The notes beneath the pieces are model-generated. The model did not search any database. It was not told the origin of the DNA and saw only the letters and a program-made list of their open reading frames with translations. From Streptomyces olindensis (GTDB lineage Bacteria; Actinomycetota; Actinomycetes; Streptomycetales; Streptomycetaceae): 64,000 nt of DNA. The position numbers were made by a program, and so were the translations under genes. The stretch is taken from positions 223,480 through 287,479 of the forward strand of contig JJOH01000006.1 in assembly GCA_000696115.1 (NCBI GenBank). The letters are read 5' to 3'. Of this stretch, positions 33,505 through 42,298 are shown piece after piece (the stretch's first letter is position 1; the number at the start of each line of letters is the position of its first letter).

Positions 33505-34647
33505 ATGGATTTCGGGTTCGGGGCGGAGGATGAGGTGTTTCGGGGGGAAGCCCGGGACTGGCTCTCCTCGCACGTCGACGGCGTTGTCGATCGGCGGACT
33601 TGGGAACGCGCCCTCGGGGCGGACGGGTGGATCGGGCTCGGGTGGCAGGCGTCCGGGTTCGGGAACCGCACCGCCACCCTCACCCAGCAGGTCGTCTGGG
33701 CGGAGGAGTACGCGCGGTCGGGCGCGCCCCCGCGGTCGGGGCACATCGGGGAGAACCTGCTCGCCCCCACGCTCATCGCCCACGGCACCGAGGAGCAGAA
33801 AGCCCGCTTCCTGCCCCCGATCGCCGCCGGTGACGAACTCTGGTGCCAGGGGTACAGCGAACCCGGCGCCGGATCGGACCTCGCCGGGATCCGTACGGCG
33901 GCGGTACGTGAGGGGCGTTCGTACCGCGTCACCGGGCAGAAGATCTGGACCTCGCTCGCCCACGAGGCGGACTGGTGCTTCGTGCTGGCCCGGAGCGAAC
34001 CGGGCTCGGTGCGGCACCACGGGCTGACCTTCCTGCTCGTGCCCATGGACCAGCCGGGGCGGATCGAGGTCCGCCCCATCCGGCAGCTGACCGGCACCAG
34101 CGACTTCAACGAGGTCTTCTTCGACGGCGCGCACGCCGAGCACGTCGTCGGCACGGAGGGCGACGGCTGGCGCGTGGCCATGAGCCTGCTCGGCTTCGAA
34201 CGGGGCGTGTCCACGCTGGCCCAGCAGATCGGCTTCGCCGAGGAACTGGACGCCGTGGTGCGGGCGGCCGTGGAGTCGGGAGCGGCACGGGATCCCGTCG
34301 TGCGCGAGCGGCTCGTACGGCAGTGGGCCGAGCTGCGCACCATGCGCTGGCACGCCCTGCGCACGCTGGGGGGCTCGGCCGGTCCGGGGGCGCCGAGCGT
34401 GTCCAAGCTGCTGTGGGCCGCCTGGCACCAGCGGCTCGGGGAGCTGGCGGTGCTGGTGCGGGGCGCGGCGGCGGGGGTGGGGCCCGCCGACTGGTCGGCA
34501 GCGGCGCCGTACGAACTGGACGCGGCGCAGCACCTGTTCCTCTTCTCCCGGGCCGACACGATCTACGGCGGCTCGGACCAGATCCAGCGCACGATCATCG
34601 CCGAGCGTGTGCTCGGTCTGCCCAGGGAGCCCAAGGGAGCCGTGTGA
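33505..34647 (+). CDS. Acyl-CoA dehydrogenase, large-partner type
   Basis: A 380-residue dehydrogenase from ATG 33505, which has GGAGGAG 8 bases upstream. The middle domain contains LWCQGYSEPGAGSDLAGIRT and YRVTGQKIWTSLAHEADWC. As in the gene at 28.0 kb, the MCAD-type Glu position is replaced (YGGSDQIQ) and a helix-G Glu is present in LLGFERGVST. The two proteins are clearly paralogs. No short partner is adjacent; the GFTWE-type protein at 59.6 kb is the candidate. The stop overlaps the alcohol dehydrogenase start (TGATG). Confidence 0.9.
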   Translation: MDFGFGAEDEVFRGEARDWLSSHVDGVVDRRTWERALGADGWIGLGWQASGFGNRTATLTQQVVWAEEYARSGAPPRSGHIGENLLAPTLIAHGTEEQKARFLPPIAAGDELWCQGYSEPGAGSDLAGIRTAAVREGRSYRVTGQKIWTSLAHEADWCFVLARSEPGSVRHHGLTFLLVPMDQPGRIEVRPIRQLTGTSDFNEVFFDGAHAEHVVGTEGDGWRVAMSLLGFERGVSTLAQQIGFAEELDAVVRAAVESGAARDPVVRERLVRQWAELRTMRWHALRTLGGSAGPGAPSVSKLLWAAWHQRLGELAVLVRGAAAGVGPADWSAAAPYELDAAQHLFLFSRADTIYGGSDQIQRTIIAERVLGLPREPKGAV

Positions 34648-35696
34648 TGCGAGGCGTGGTTTTCGACGGGAAGCAGGTCCGGGTCGTCACGGACCTGGAG
34701 GTGCGGGAGCCGGGTCCGGGCGAGGTGCGCGTCGCGATCGCGGCGGCCGGGCTGTGCCACAGCGATCTCTCGGTGGTGGACGGGACCATACCCTTCCCGG
34801 TTCCCGTGGTGCTGGGCCATGAGGGCGCCGGCGTCGTGGAGGCGGTGGGTGTGGGCGTGACTCATGTGGTGCCCGGGGATCATGTAGCGCTGTCCACACT
34901 CGCCCACTGCGGGACCTGTGCCGACTGCGACCGGGGCCGGCCGACCATGTGCCGTCTCGCCATAGGCCGCCCGGGCCGGCCGTTCCGCCACGGCGGTCTG
35001 CCGGTCCACCAGTTCGCGTCCAACTCGGCGTTCGCGGAGCGGACGGTCGTCAAGGCCGTCCAGGCGGTCCGTATCCCCGCGGACATCCCGCTGACGTCGG
35101 CCGCGCTCATCGGCTGCGGGGTGCTGACGGGGGTGGGGGCCGTGCTGAACCGGGCGCGGGTGGGCCACGGCGACAGCGTCCTGGTGATCGGGACGGGCGG
35201 GATCGGGCTGAACGTGCTGCAGGGGGCCCGGCTCGCGGGCGCCTCGCGGATCGTGGCCGTGGACGCCAACCCGGCGAAGGAGGAGGTGGCACGCCGGTTC
35301 GGCGCGACCGACTTCCTCACGTCGACGGCGGGGGTGCGGGACGTCCTCCCCACGGGAGCGGACCACGCCTTCGAGTGCGTCGGCCGGGTGGAGTTGATCC
35401 GCCAGGCGATCGACGCGCTGGACCGGCACGGCCAGGCGGTCCTGCTGGGCGTGCCCCCGGCCGCGGCCGAGGCGTCCTTCCGGGTCTCCTCCCTGTACCT
35501 GGACAAGTCGATCCTCGGCTGCCGCTACGGCTCCTCCCGCCCGCAGCGGGACATCGCCCTGTACGCCGACCTGTACCGGCAGGGCCGCCTCCTGCTCGAC
35601 GAACTCGTCACCAGGACCTATCCGGTCGAGGACTTCGACAAGGCGGCGGCGGACGCGGAGGCGGGGCGGGTGGCGCGGGCGGTGCTCACGTTCTGA
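34647..35696 (+). CDS. Zinc-dependent alcohol dehydrogenase
   Basis: A 349-residue medium-chain dehydrogenase. The catalytic zinc ligands are Cys in AAGLCHSDLS (about residue 36) and His in GHEGAGVVEAVG (about residue 57). The structural zinc lobe CGTCADCDRGRPTMC is complete. The coenzyme site is VLVIGTGGIGLNVLQ with VAVDANP, where the acidic residue favours NAD(H). It resembles the benzyl-alcohol/mycothiol-dependent group. It is coupled to the preceding gene and is last in the SDR operon. Three 16-bp tandem units start at its stop codon. Confidence 0.92.
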   Translation: MRGVVFDGKQVRVVTDLEVREPGPGEVRVAIAAAGLCHSDLSVVDGTIPFPVPVVLGHEGAGVVEAVGVGVTHVVPGDHVALSTLAHCGTCADCDRGRPTMCRLAIGRPGRPFRHGGLPVHQFASNSAFAERTVVKAVQAVRIPADIPLTSAALIGCGVLTGVGAVLNRARVGHGDSVLVIGTGGIGLNVLQGARLAGASRIVAVDANPAKEEVARRFGATDFLTSTAGVRDVLPTGADHAFECVGRVELIRQAIDALDRHGQAVLLGVPPAAAEASFRVSSLYLDKSILGCRYGSSRPQRDIALYADLYRQGRLLLDELVTRTYPVEDFDKAAADAEAGRVARAVLTF

Positions 35697-35741
35697 GGGC
35701 GTCAGGTCTTGAGGGTGTCAGGTTTCGGGGGCGTCAGGTTT
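35694..35741. repeat. Three 16-bp tandem units at convergent gene ends
   Basis: Units 35694-35709, 35710-35725 and 35726-35741 have the pattern (T/C)G(A/G)GGG(C/T)GTCAGGT(C/T)T. The first holds the alcohol dehydrogenase stop and the third holds the stop of the convergent GlxA-type gene, so the 37-bp gap is built from this repeat. Confidence 0.9.
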
Positions 35742-36771
35742 CGCGGGTGGCGGCCGTGGTGTTCTCCGCCCGGAAGGTCCGCCGGTAGGCGGTGGGGGTG
35801 ACGCCAAGGGCCGCCTGGAGGTGCTGGCGCATCGACTGGGCCGTGCCGAAGCCCGCGTCGCGGGCCACCTGGTCCACGGAGCGGTCGGTGGACTCCAGCA
35901 GGTGCCGGGCCCGTTCCACCCGCTGCTGGGCGAGCCACTGGCCGGGGCTGACACCGGTCTCCTCGCGGAAGCGGCGCGTGAAGGTGCGGACCGACATGGA
36001 CTCCTGGGCGGCCATGTCGCGCAGTTGGATCGGCTCGTGGAGACGGCCCAGGGCCCAGGCGCGGGCGGTGGTGGTGGACGCCTGCTGCGGATCGGGCACC
36101 GGCCGCGCGATGTACTGCGCCTGACCGCCCTCGCGGTGGGGCGGTACGACGGTGCGGCGGGCCACGTCGTTGGCGACGGCCGCGCCGTGGTCGCGGCGCA
36201 CCATGTGCAGGCACAGGTCGATGCCGGCCGCGACGCCGGCCGAGGTGAGGACGTCGCCGTCGTCGATGAACAGCACGTCCGGATCGACCTCGACCTGCGG
36301 GAAGAGCCGCTGGAGACGCTCGGCCTCCGCCCAGTGGGTGGTCACCGGGCGGCCGTCGAGGAGGCCGGCGGCGGCGAGGACGTAGACGCCCGTGCAGATG
36401 GAGGCCAGCCGGGTGCCGGGCCTGAGGTGGGTGAGCGCCGCGGCCAGTTCGTCGGTCAGCACGCCCTCGTCGTAGACCGGGCCGAGCTCGTACGACGCCG
36501 GGACGATCACCGTGTCGGCGGTGGCCAGGGCTTCCGGGCCGTGGGAGACGTGGACGGCGAAGTCGGCGTCCGTCTCGACCGCGCCCGGCGGCCGCACCGA
36601 GCACGTCACGACCTCGTACAGGGGCCGCCCCCAGTCGTCCTTGGGGCGGCCGAAGATGCGGTGCGGGATGCCCAGTTCGAAGGGGAGCAGGCCGTCGAGG
36701 GCCAGGACGACGACGCGGTGCGGGCGGGCGTCGGCGTCCCCCTGGGGTCCGGATCCGGTGGCCGAGGTCAT
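35734..36771 (-). CDS. GlxA-type regulator: DJ-1/PfpI domain plus AraC HTH
   Basis: A 345-residue regulator. Residues 15-200 have a class I glutamine amidotransferase-like (DJ-1/PfpI) fold, with DTVIVPASYELGPVYDEG and the nucleophile-elbow LASICTGVYVLAAAGLLDG. Residues about 235-330 form an AraC DNA-binding domain, with DMAAQESMSVRTFTRRF and DQVARDAGFGTAQSMRQHL. It is divergent from the MFS transporter across 71 bp and is the probable regulator of it. No shared operator is present, so it seems independent of the catabolic regulon. Confidence 0.92.
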   Translation of the reverse strand: MTSATGSGPQGDADARPHRVVVLALDGLLPFELGIPHRIFGRPKDDWGRPLYEVVTCSVRPPGAVETDADFAVHVSHGPEALATADTVIVPASYELGPVYDEGVLTDELAAALTHLRPGTRLASICTGVYVLAAAGLLDGRPVTTHWAEAERLQRLFPQVEVDPDVLFIDDGDVLTSAGVAAGIDLCLHMVRRDHGAAVANDVARRTVVPPHREGGQAQYIARPVPDPQQASTTTARAWALGRLHEPIQLRDMAAQESMSVRTFTRRFREETGVSPGQWLAQQRVERARHLLESTDRSVDQVARDAGFGTAQSMRQHLQAALGVTPTAYRRTFRAENTTAATRET

Positions 36772-36842
36772 GGCCCGATCCTAGCGAATGCTGTCCCTCG
36801 GGCCACTCGATGGGAGGAAGCGCAGGCCGGAAGCTTTATGTC

Positions 36843-38144
36843 GTGACCCAGACAACCGATGCGGCGGCCGTCGAGCAGCCGCCGAAGCCCCGCCGTCGTC
36901 GTCGCGTGCACCGCGCCTGGTTCGTCGCCGCCGTCACCTTCGTGACGATCATCGGCGCCGCCGCCTTCCGTTCCGTGCCGGGTCTGCTCATCGACCCGCT
37001 GCACGACGAGTTCGACTGGTCGCGCGGCACGATCGGCGCCGCGGTCTCCGTCAACCTCGCGCTGTACGGTCTGACGGCCCCGTTCGCGGCGGCCCTGATG
37101 GACCGCTTCGGCATCCGCCGGGTCGTCGCGGCCGCCCTCACCGTGATCGCGCTCGGTTCCCTGCTCACCGTGTGGATGACGGCGGCCTGGCAGCTGATGC
37201 TGTGCTGGGGGCTGCTGGTCGGCCTCGGCTCGGGCTCGATGGCGCTGGCGTTCGCGGCGACCGTCACCAACCGCTGGTTCACCGAGCGGCGCGGCCTGGT
37301 CAGCGGCATCCTCACCGCCGCCTCGGCCTCCGGCCAGCTGATCTTCCTGCCGCTGCTGTCCTGGATCATCGACCGGTACGAGTGGCGCCCGGCGGCCGTG
37401 ACGGTGGCGCTCGCCGCGCTCGCGGTCGTGCCGTTCGTGTGGCTGCTGCTGCACGACCACCCGGCCGACGTGGGGCAGAAGCCCTACGGGGCGACCGAGT
37501 TCGTGCCCAAGCCCGCGCCCGTGCCCGGCGCCGCCCGCCGGGCCGTGACCGTCCTGTTCTCGGCCGCCCGCACCGGCCCGTTCTGGCTGCTCGCCGGCAC
37601 CTTCGCGATCTGCGGCGCCTCCACCAACGGGCTGATCCAGACCCACTTCATCCCCGCGGCCCACGACCACCACATGCCCGTCACGGCCGCCGCCTCCCTG
37701 CTCGCGGTCATCGGCGTCTTCGACGTGGTCGGCACGATCGCCTCCGGCTGGTTCACGGACCGCTTCGAGCCGCGCCGCCTGCTGGCGGTGTACTACGCGC
37801 TGCGGGGCGTGTCGCTGATGTTCCTCCCGCTGCTGCTGGGCCCCGCGGTCCACCCGCCGATGATCTTCTTCATCGTCTTCTACGGCCTCGACTGGGTCGC
37901 CACCGTCCCGCCCACTCTCGCCCTGTGCCGAGAGCAGTACGGCGAGGACAGCGCGATCGTCTTCGGCTGGGTCCTCGCCTCCCACCAGGTGGGCGCGGCC
38001 CTCGTCGCCTTCCTCGGCGGCGTCGCGCGGGACGCCTTCGGCTCGTACGACGTGGTGTGGTACGCGTCCGGGGCGCTGTGCGCGGCGGCGGCGCTGATGG
38101 CGCTGGTGATCCGGCGGCGGGGGGTTGGGATGGCGGCGATCTGA
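36843..38144 (+). CDS. MFS transporter
   Basis: A 433-residue transporter with 12 predicted membrane segments and a basic N-terminus (PPKPRRRRRVHRAW). The MFS loop 2-3 signature is AALMDRFGIRRVVAAA, and a second, SGWFTDRFEPRRLLAVYY, lies between segments 8 and 9. It resembles the OFA/monocarboxylate group and could import or export organic acids. Start GTG 36843 (VTQTTDAAAV) is chosen because the upstream in-frame ATG at 36810 has no ribosome site. It is divergent from the GlxA-type regulator. Confidence 0.88.
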   Translation: MTQTTDAAAVEQPPKPRRRRRVHRAWFVAAVTFVTIIGAAAFRSVPGLLIDPLHDEFDWSRGTIGAAVSVNLALYGLTAPFAAALMDRFGIRRVVAAALTVIALGSLLTVWMTAAWQLMLCWGLLVGLGSGSMALAFAATVTNRWFTERRGLVSGILTAASASGQLIFLPLLSWIIDRYEWRPAAVTVALAALAVVPFVWLLLHDHPADVGQKPYGATEFVPKPAPVPGAARRAVTVLFSAARTGPFWLLAGTFAICGASTNGLIQTHFIPAAHDHHMPVTAAASLLAVIGVFDVVGTIASGWFTDRFEPRRLLAVYYALRGVSLMFLPLLLGPAVHPPMIFFIVFYGLDWVATVPPTLALCREQYGEDSAIVFGWVLASHQVGAALVAFLGGVARDAFGSYDVVWYASGALCAAAALMALVIRRRGVGMAAI

Positions 38145-38218
38145 ACTTCGGGGTCTGTGCTTGCGCTGTCGCGCCAGGCCGGTCCGGACGGTGCTGCGGA
38201 TCCCCCTTCCCGCGCTGC

Positions 38219-39076
38219 TCACCGTCGGACGGATCCGAACAGTCCGTCGACGATCCGCCGCAGTACGGCCTCCTCCTGGCCGGTGTCGTCCGTCTCACCG
38301 GTGTCGTCCGTCCGCTCGTACTCGGTCAGCGCGAGGCCGGCGAGCGTGAACTCCTCCTTCAGCGCACGCACCGCTCCGAGCAGGTCGTCGACGCCGAGCC
38401 CGCCCGGCTCGGGCGTGCCGACGGCCGGGAAGACCCCCGGGTCGAGGACGTCGAGGTCGATGTGGACGTACACCGCCTCGGCCCCGGTCGCGCGCACCGC
38501 GGCGAGCAGCGGATCCGGCCGGGTCAGCTGCTCGACACCGAGGTGCCGAATGCCGCGACGAGCGACGAGGTCCCGCTCGCCCGGGTCCAGGGACCGGGCG
38601 CCCGCCAGGACCACGCGGTCCGCCGACAGGCTCCGCACGGGCCGCAGACCCTCGGGCCCGTCGCCGACGAGCGCGCGCAGCACCATGCCGTGAAAGGCGC
38701 CGGACGGCGACGACTCCGGGGTGTTGAGGTCCGCGTGCGCGTCGAACCACACCACGGCCAGCCGGTCCCCGAACGCGGAGAGCGCGGCCTCGACCGGGGC
38801 GAGATCGACGCCGCAGTCACCGCCGATGGTGACTGTCGTCGCACCCGGCGGAACCTCGGCCAGAGCCTCGCGCACGGCTCGCAGGTGCCGCTGGAGCACG
38901 TCGGCGTTCCGCACGCCGGACCGCGACTGCCCGACACCGGCGTCGAGCGCGACCGTGCGCCGCGGGCCTCCGGGAATCAGCTCGGCGAGCCAAGCGGCAC
39001 CGCTGCGCAACCGGCCGGCGGTCGCGGCTCCCGACCCCTGCCACTGCGCCACCTCGAGCACGACCTGACCGGACAC
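38219..39076 (-). CDS. Arginase/agmatinase-family ureohydrolase
   Basis: A 285-residue ureohydrolase-fold enzyme with the manganese ligands TIGGDCGVDLAPVEAAL (about residue 83; Cys replaces the His of GGDH), VVWFDAHADLNTPESSPSG (about 110) and VYVHIDLDVLDPGVFP (about 205). The missing first His could weaken one metal site, so the substrate may not be arginine. A short duplication near the end gives TDDTGETDDTGQ. It is downstream of and convergent with the MFS gene. Confidence 0.88.
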   Translation of the reverse strand: MSGQVVLEVAQWQGSGAATAGRLRSGAAWLAELIPGGPRRTVALDAGVGQSRSGVRNADVLQRHLRAVREALAEVPPGATTVTIGGDCGVDLAPVEAALSAFGDRLAVVWFDAHADLNTPESSPSGAFHGMVLRALVGDGPEGLRPVRSLSADRVVLAGARSLDPGERDLVARRGIRHLGVEQLTRPDPLLAAVRATGAEAVYVHIDLDVLDPGVFPAVGTPEPGGLGVDDLLGAVRALKEEFTLAGLALTEYERTDDTGETDDTGQEEAVLRRIVDGLFGSVRR

Positions 39077-39151
39077 GAAGATCCCCTCTCCATGGTGGTC
39101 AAGGCAGCCTATGCCGCGACACCGGCCGACCAGAAAGCCCCCTGTGGATCG

Positions 39152-39607
39152 TCAGCTTGGGGACACGTCTCCACCCGCGTTGCGCATCATGCGCTGCAGC
39201 ACCTTCAGGGTGATCAGGTACTCCTCGTCCGGGATGCCCGCGTGCACCTCTGCCCGGCTGGTGCGCTGCGTCTCCGCGGCGCGCTGGTGCAGCGCCCTGC
39301 CTTCGTCGGTGAGCCGGAGCCGGCCGGCGTCGTCCAGGACGAGCAGCTTCCGCTCCACCAGCAGGTCGATGTCGGGGACGATGCCGGCGCCCACATCGAG
39401 GTTGGCCTGCTGGGCGCTGATCACCTCGTCCCGGGTGGCGCCGTTCTCGCTGTGCAGCACCTGGTGCAGCACCCACCACTGGGGCTGGGTGATCCCGATG
39501 GCCGCGAGCCGCCCCCTGACGTACGCCATGACCGTCTTGTTCGCGGCCCACGTCCAGTACCCGACGGGCTGCTTCACCAGCTCCGCGTCGTCGTGCGAGT
39601 ACTCCAT
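39152..39607 (-). CDS. MarR-family transcriptional regulator
   Basis: A 151-residue winged-helix protein. The recognition region is ITQPQWWVLHQVLHSENGAT, followed by ANLDVGAGIVPDIDLLVERK and the wing LLVLDDAGRLRLTDEGRALH. Start ATG 39607 has AAGGGG 5 bases upstream; the frame extends a little further. It precedes the arginase-like gene on the same strand (75-bp gap) and may control it or itself. Ligand unknown. Confidence 0.87.
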   Translation of the reverse strand: MEYSHDDAELVKQPVGYWTWAANKTVMAYVRGRLAAIGITQPQWWVLHQVLHSENGATRDEVISAQQANLDVGAGIVPDIDLLVERKLLVLDDAGRLRLTDEGRALHQRAAETQRTSRAEVHAGIPDEEYLITLKVLQRMMRNAGGDVSPS

Positions 39608-39654
39608 GACGTCCCCTTTTTTCTTGGCTGTTCGCTTCGGTCGTCCGCAACTCT

Positions 39655-40647
39655 TCAACCTCGACTGCGGTCGGGGTCAAGTGAGTTGGCGTCGGCAGCA
39701 GACGATTCCGGTCGGGTCGCTGTGGCTGCTGCGAGTGCGGGTGCGAGGCGTTGCGGCCGGTGGCGGCGGGCGACGCGCAGCACGATCGCGGCGTAGATCA
39801 GGACGGTCGCCATGTCCGCGAGCGCGAGTTGCCAGGGTGCGTCGGCCGCGGTGTCGTCGGACGACAGGCCGTCGACGAGCGCCGCGGAGAAGCCGAAGGC
39901 CAGGAGATTGTTCAGGGCATGCAGGGCGACGGCGGCTTCCAGGCCGCCCGTGCGGATGGTCAGCCATCCCGCCACCACGCCGAAGAGCAGCAGGTCGATG
40001 AAGCCCCACGTGGTGCCCCAGCCGTGCGCTGCGGCGAACAGGGCGGCTTGGGGGAGCACGGCCAGCCAGGGGGAGCGCAGGAAGGCGCCGACCGCCTGGG
40101 TCAGCCAGCCGCGGAAGACGTACTCCTCAGCCGCGGCCTGCACCGGGACGAGGACGGCCAGGACGGCCAGGGCCGTGAGGAACGGCCCCCAGCCGACCCA
40201 GGCGGCCGGCTCTCCGGATGCGGCGCCGTCGTCGGGCAGGAAGACGATGGTCAGCGCCAGCAGGGCCACCGGAAGCAGGGCGGCCAGCAGGCACCGGGCC
40301 AGCCAGCGCATCCGCAGTCGCCCGGTGACCGACGAGAGAGTGCCGGCGGGGCGCCGCTCCGGCCACCGCACGGCCAGCAGGATGAGGGGCAAAGCGACCG
40401 CGATGTACGTCAGATCCAGTGCGGTGTTGCGCAGCGGTCCTAAGTCCACGCTGCCGTCGGCCAGTTCCGGATATCCGGCAGCGGTTCCGAGGGCGTAGGA
40501 CAAGGCATACAGCAGGAGCACCAGCACGAGCCAGCTCGGGAAGAACAGCAGGGCGCCGAGTACCGGACGCCACCAGCGGTGACGGCCGGTGCGGGGGCCC
40601 ATGCGGTGGTAGGGGAATCCGGTGAGGTCGGGCGATCCGTTTGTCAT
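39655..40647 (-). CDS. CPBP intramembrane metalloprotease
   Basis: A 330-residue membrane protein of the CAAX/bacteriocin-processing (CPBP) family with about 8 hydrophobic segments. Motif 1 is AAAEEYVFRGWLTQ (E-E-x3-R), motif 2 FAAAHGWGTTWGF, and motif 3 ALHALNNLLAFGF (H-x3-N). All are within the membrane, as expected for a glutamic/metal intramembrane protease. The start is ATG 40647 or four codons upstream. The C-terminus is Ala/Arg-rich. Confidence 0.9.
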   Translation of the reverse strand: MTNGSPDLTGFPYHRMGPRTGRHRWWRPVLGALLFFPSWLVLVLLLYALSYALGTAAGYPELADGSVDLGPLRNTALDLTYIAVALPLILLAVRWPERRPAGTLSSVTGRLRMRWLARCLLAALLPVALLALTIVFLPDDGAASGEPAAWVGWGPFLTALAVLAVLVPVQAAAEEYVFRGWLTQAVGAFLRSPWLAVLPQAALFAAAHGWGTTWGFIDLLLFGVVAGWLTIRTGGLEAAVALHALNNLLAFGFSAALVDGLSSDDTAADAPWQLALADMATVLIYAAIVLRVARRHRPQRLAPALAAATATRPESSAADANSLDPDRSRG

Positions 40648-40773
40648 GATCGACAGCATTCCAAGCGGGGATCAGCCCAGGCGTCCGCCCACAGCAGGAG
40701 GAACGCTCGGTCCAAGGGTGGACACCCAGGCCCCTTTCGAGCCATTGGCTCAACCAGCCACCCTCACCGGCAG

Positions 40774-41331
40774 TTACTGTCCCTGCCCTGGCCCGGGCAG
40801 TGCCCCGTCGCGACATCGTGAGGTGCCGGGAGCGACATAGCAGATGGCCTCCATGTGCCGGCCCGCGCCGAAATGATGCTCGGCCCGGCCGGTTCTGAGC
40901 CAGCCGAGGCGGTCGTAGAGGCGGATGGCGGCCGTGTCCTTGACCAGGACGTCCAGCACCAGGCGGCGGCCGTGGCGCACGCCGTACGCCATCGCCGTCC
41001 TGACCAACCGCTCGCCCAGGGCCTGCTTCCGCGCCTGCCGGACGACGAAGAGCCGGGCCAGCACGCCGATCTGCCGCTCATCGTCACCGCACCTCTCGGC
41101 CCACAGGGACACGGCGGCCTCGCCGTTGGGGCGCATCACCGCGACATGGCCGACGATGTCTCCTCCGACCGCCGCGACCCAGGAGGCCAGCACGTGGTCC
41201 GACCGCAGCCAGGCTTCCGGATGGGCCACGCCCTCTACGGGGTATCCGTCGGTGGCGTGCACCTCTGCGAGTGCGGCGGCCGCGCCGGGGAGGTCCGTGG
41301 GCTCGAAGGGGCGGATGACGGTGCTCTCCAT
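40774..41331 (-). CDS. GNAT N-acetyltransferase
   Basis: A 185-residue acetyltransferase. The acetyl-CoA binding motif A is RQIGVLARLFVVRQARKQAL followed by GERLVRTAMAYGVRHGRRLV, and motif B is DVLVKDTAAIRLYDRLGWLR. The R-x-x-G/A loop (RQARKQALG) is present. The acceptor is unknown. It is a single gene between the CPBP and CPIC-protein genes. Confidence 0.88.
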   Translation of the reverse strand: MESTVIRPFEPTDLPGAAAALAEVHATDGYPVEGVAHPEAWLRSDHVLASWVAAVGGDIVGHVAVMRPNGEAAVSLWAERCGDDERQIGVLARLFVVRQARKQALGERLVRTAMAYGVRHGRRLVLDVLVKDTAAIRLYDRLGWLRTGRAEHHFGAGRHMEAICYVAPGTSRCRDGALPGPGQGQ

Positions 41332-41364
41332 GCCGGGCTCCTCGGGGGGATTCGTAGGGGTGGC

Positions 41365-41613
41365 TCACTCGGCGGGCAGGTCGTGGGGCAGGCCGGTGCG
41401 GTCGGTGTGGCGTGCTGCGCGGAGTTCCTTCAGGAGTCGGTCGTCGGTCTCGCAGGGAAGGTTCAGGTTCGCGCCCTCGTCGTCCACGGCCCGGCAGATC
41501 GGGCACGCGAGGAAGTGCTCTGCCAGGCGCACGAGCGCGGCCTCCCTCGGGGAGAGTGCCTTCTGCTCCGGGGAGTCGTCGGTGGGAGGGAGCGGCTGCG
41601 GATCCGCGTTCAC
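41365..41613 (-). CDS. Small Cys-motif protein of the primase-like module
   Basis: An 82-residue protein from GTG 41613, whose GTGA overlaps the stop of the upstream gene, so it is translationally coupled. It contains LAEHFLACPICRAVDDEG, with a C-x2-C pair that could bind metal with the later Cys in NLPCETDD. Acidic and hydrophilic, no membrane segment. I do not recognise a family. The coupling suggests it works with the 193-residue protein. Confidence 0.65.
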   Translation of the reverse strand: MNADPQPLPPTDDSPEQKALSPREAALVRLAEHFLACPICRAVDDEGANLNLPCETDDRLLKELRAARHTDRTGLPHDLPAE

Positions 41614-42191
41614 GAGCTCGGCTCCGTGGTCATGCAGTGCCGGGCGGCGGCGATCAGCCGGGCGACCCTCAAGGGCCTGCACAGCGTCGCGGGTGAGTCC
41701 ATCGGTACCGACCAGTAAGGAGTGGGGGTACGAGTGCGTTCGACATTGCCCACTCTCGGGACTCCCAGGTAGCTGCCGTTGCCCAGACAGTCCACGTCCA
41801 GCACTCTCCAGTCGTCGACGGCCTCGCGCCAGGTTTTCGGCATGCTTGCGGGGACCAGGGCGTAGTACCGGAGGAAACGCGGATTGCAGATGACCGGGCC
41901 GCCGTCGAGGGCGTCACTCAGGAACTCGTCCAGTGCGGACGCATGGGTGCTGCTCGTCAGGGCGGTCAGGAGGCGACCGGGAATCCGTACTGCGGAGAAC
42001 AGCGTGCCGAGTGGGAGCATCGCCACCTCGTGCTGCTCCCAATCCAGCCGGGCGGGGTCGCGGCTCGACGCGGGCAGGGTAGCCAGCAGCCAGTGTTCGG
42101 TCGCTAACCGCCGGTCGGCGGCCGGGTGTACGAGCACGTCGGCGTCGGCTACGACGGGCCGCAAGGCTCGATGCCATTGATCGTTGGGCAT
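41610..42191 (-). CDS. Hypothetical protein, distant relative of the primase-polymerase-like protein
   Basis: A 193-residue protein of no assigned function. By eye its C-terminal half parallels the protein at 14195-14848: GGPVICNPRFLRYYALVPAS corresponds to the part with MEFFVLPGASVK, and LGNGSYLGVPRVGNVERTRT to LGEGAYVAAPPTRFGSRG, with similar spacing. It lacks the zinc-type Cys cluster. Both genes are divergent from an HTH-TPR regulator. The C-terminal TLCRPLRVARLIAAARH is also conserved in form. A nucleotide-binding role is only an inference. Confidence 0.65.
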   Translation of the reverse strand: MPNDQWHRALRPVVADADVLVHPAADRRLATEHWLLATLPASSRDPARLDWEQHEVAMLPLGTLFSAVRIPGRLLTALTSSTHASALDEFLSDALDGGPVICNPRFLRYYALVPASMPKTWREAVDDWRVLDVDCLGNGSYLGVPRVGNVERTRTPTPYWSVPMDSPATLCRPLRVARLIAAARHCMTTEPSS

Positions 42192-42260
42192 TATGCGTCT
42201 CCCTACTCACGTGTGTTCTGTCTCACGCAGGCGACCGTAGGGCGCGGTACAACAGAGGTG

Positions 42261-42279
42261 GGCACGCACAGTGCGTGCC
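42261..42279. promoter_or_regulatory. Perfect 19-bp palindrome, operator candidate
   Basis: GGCACGCA-CAG-TGCGTGCC is a perfect inverted repeat with 8-bp arms, 19 bp before the HTH-TPR regulator start, in the 107-bp gap to the divergent primase-like module. Position fits autoregulation by the neighbouring regulator. Confidence 0.6.
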
Positions 42280-42298
42280 TTGGCGTCGGGGGCAGGCA

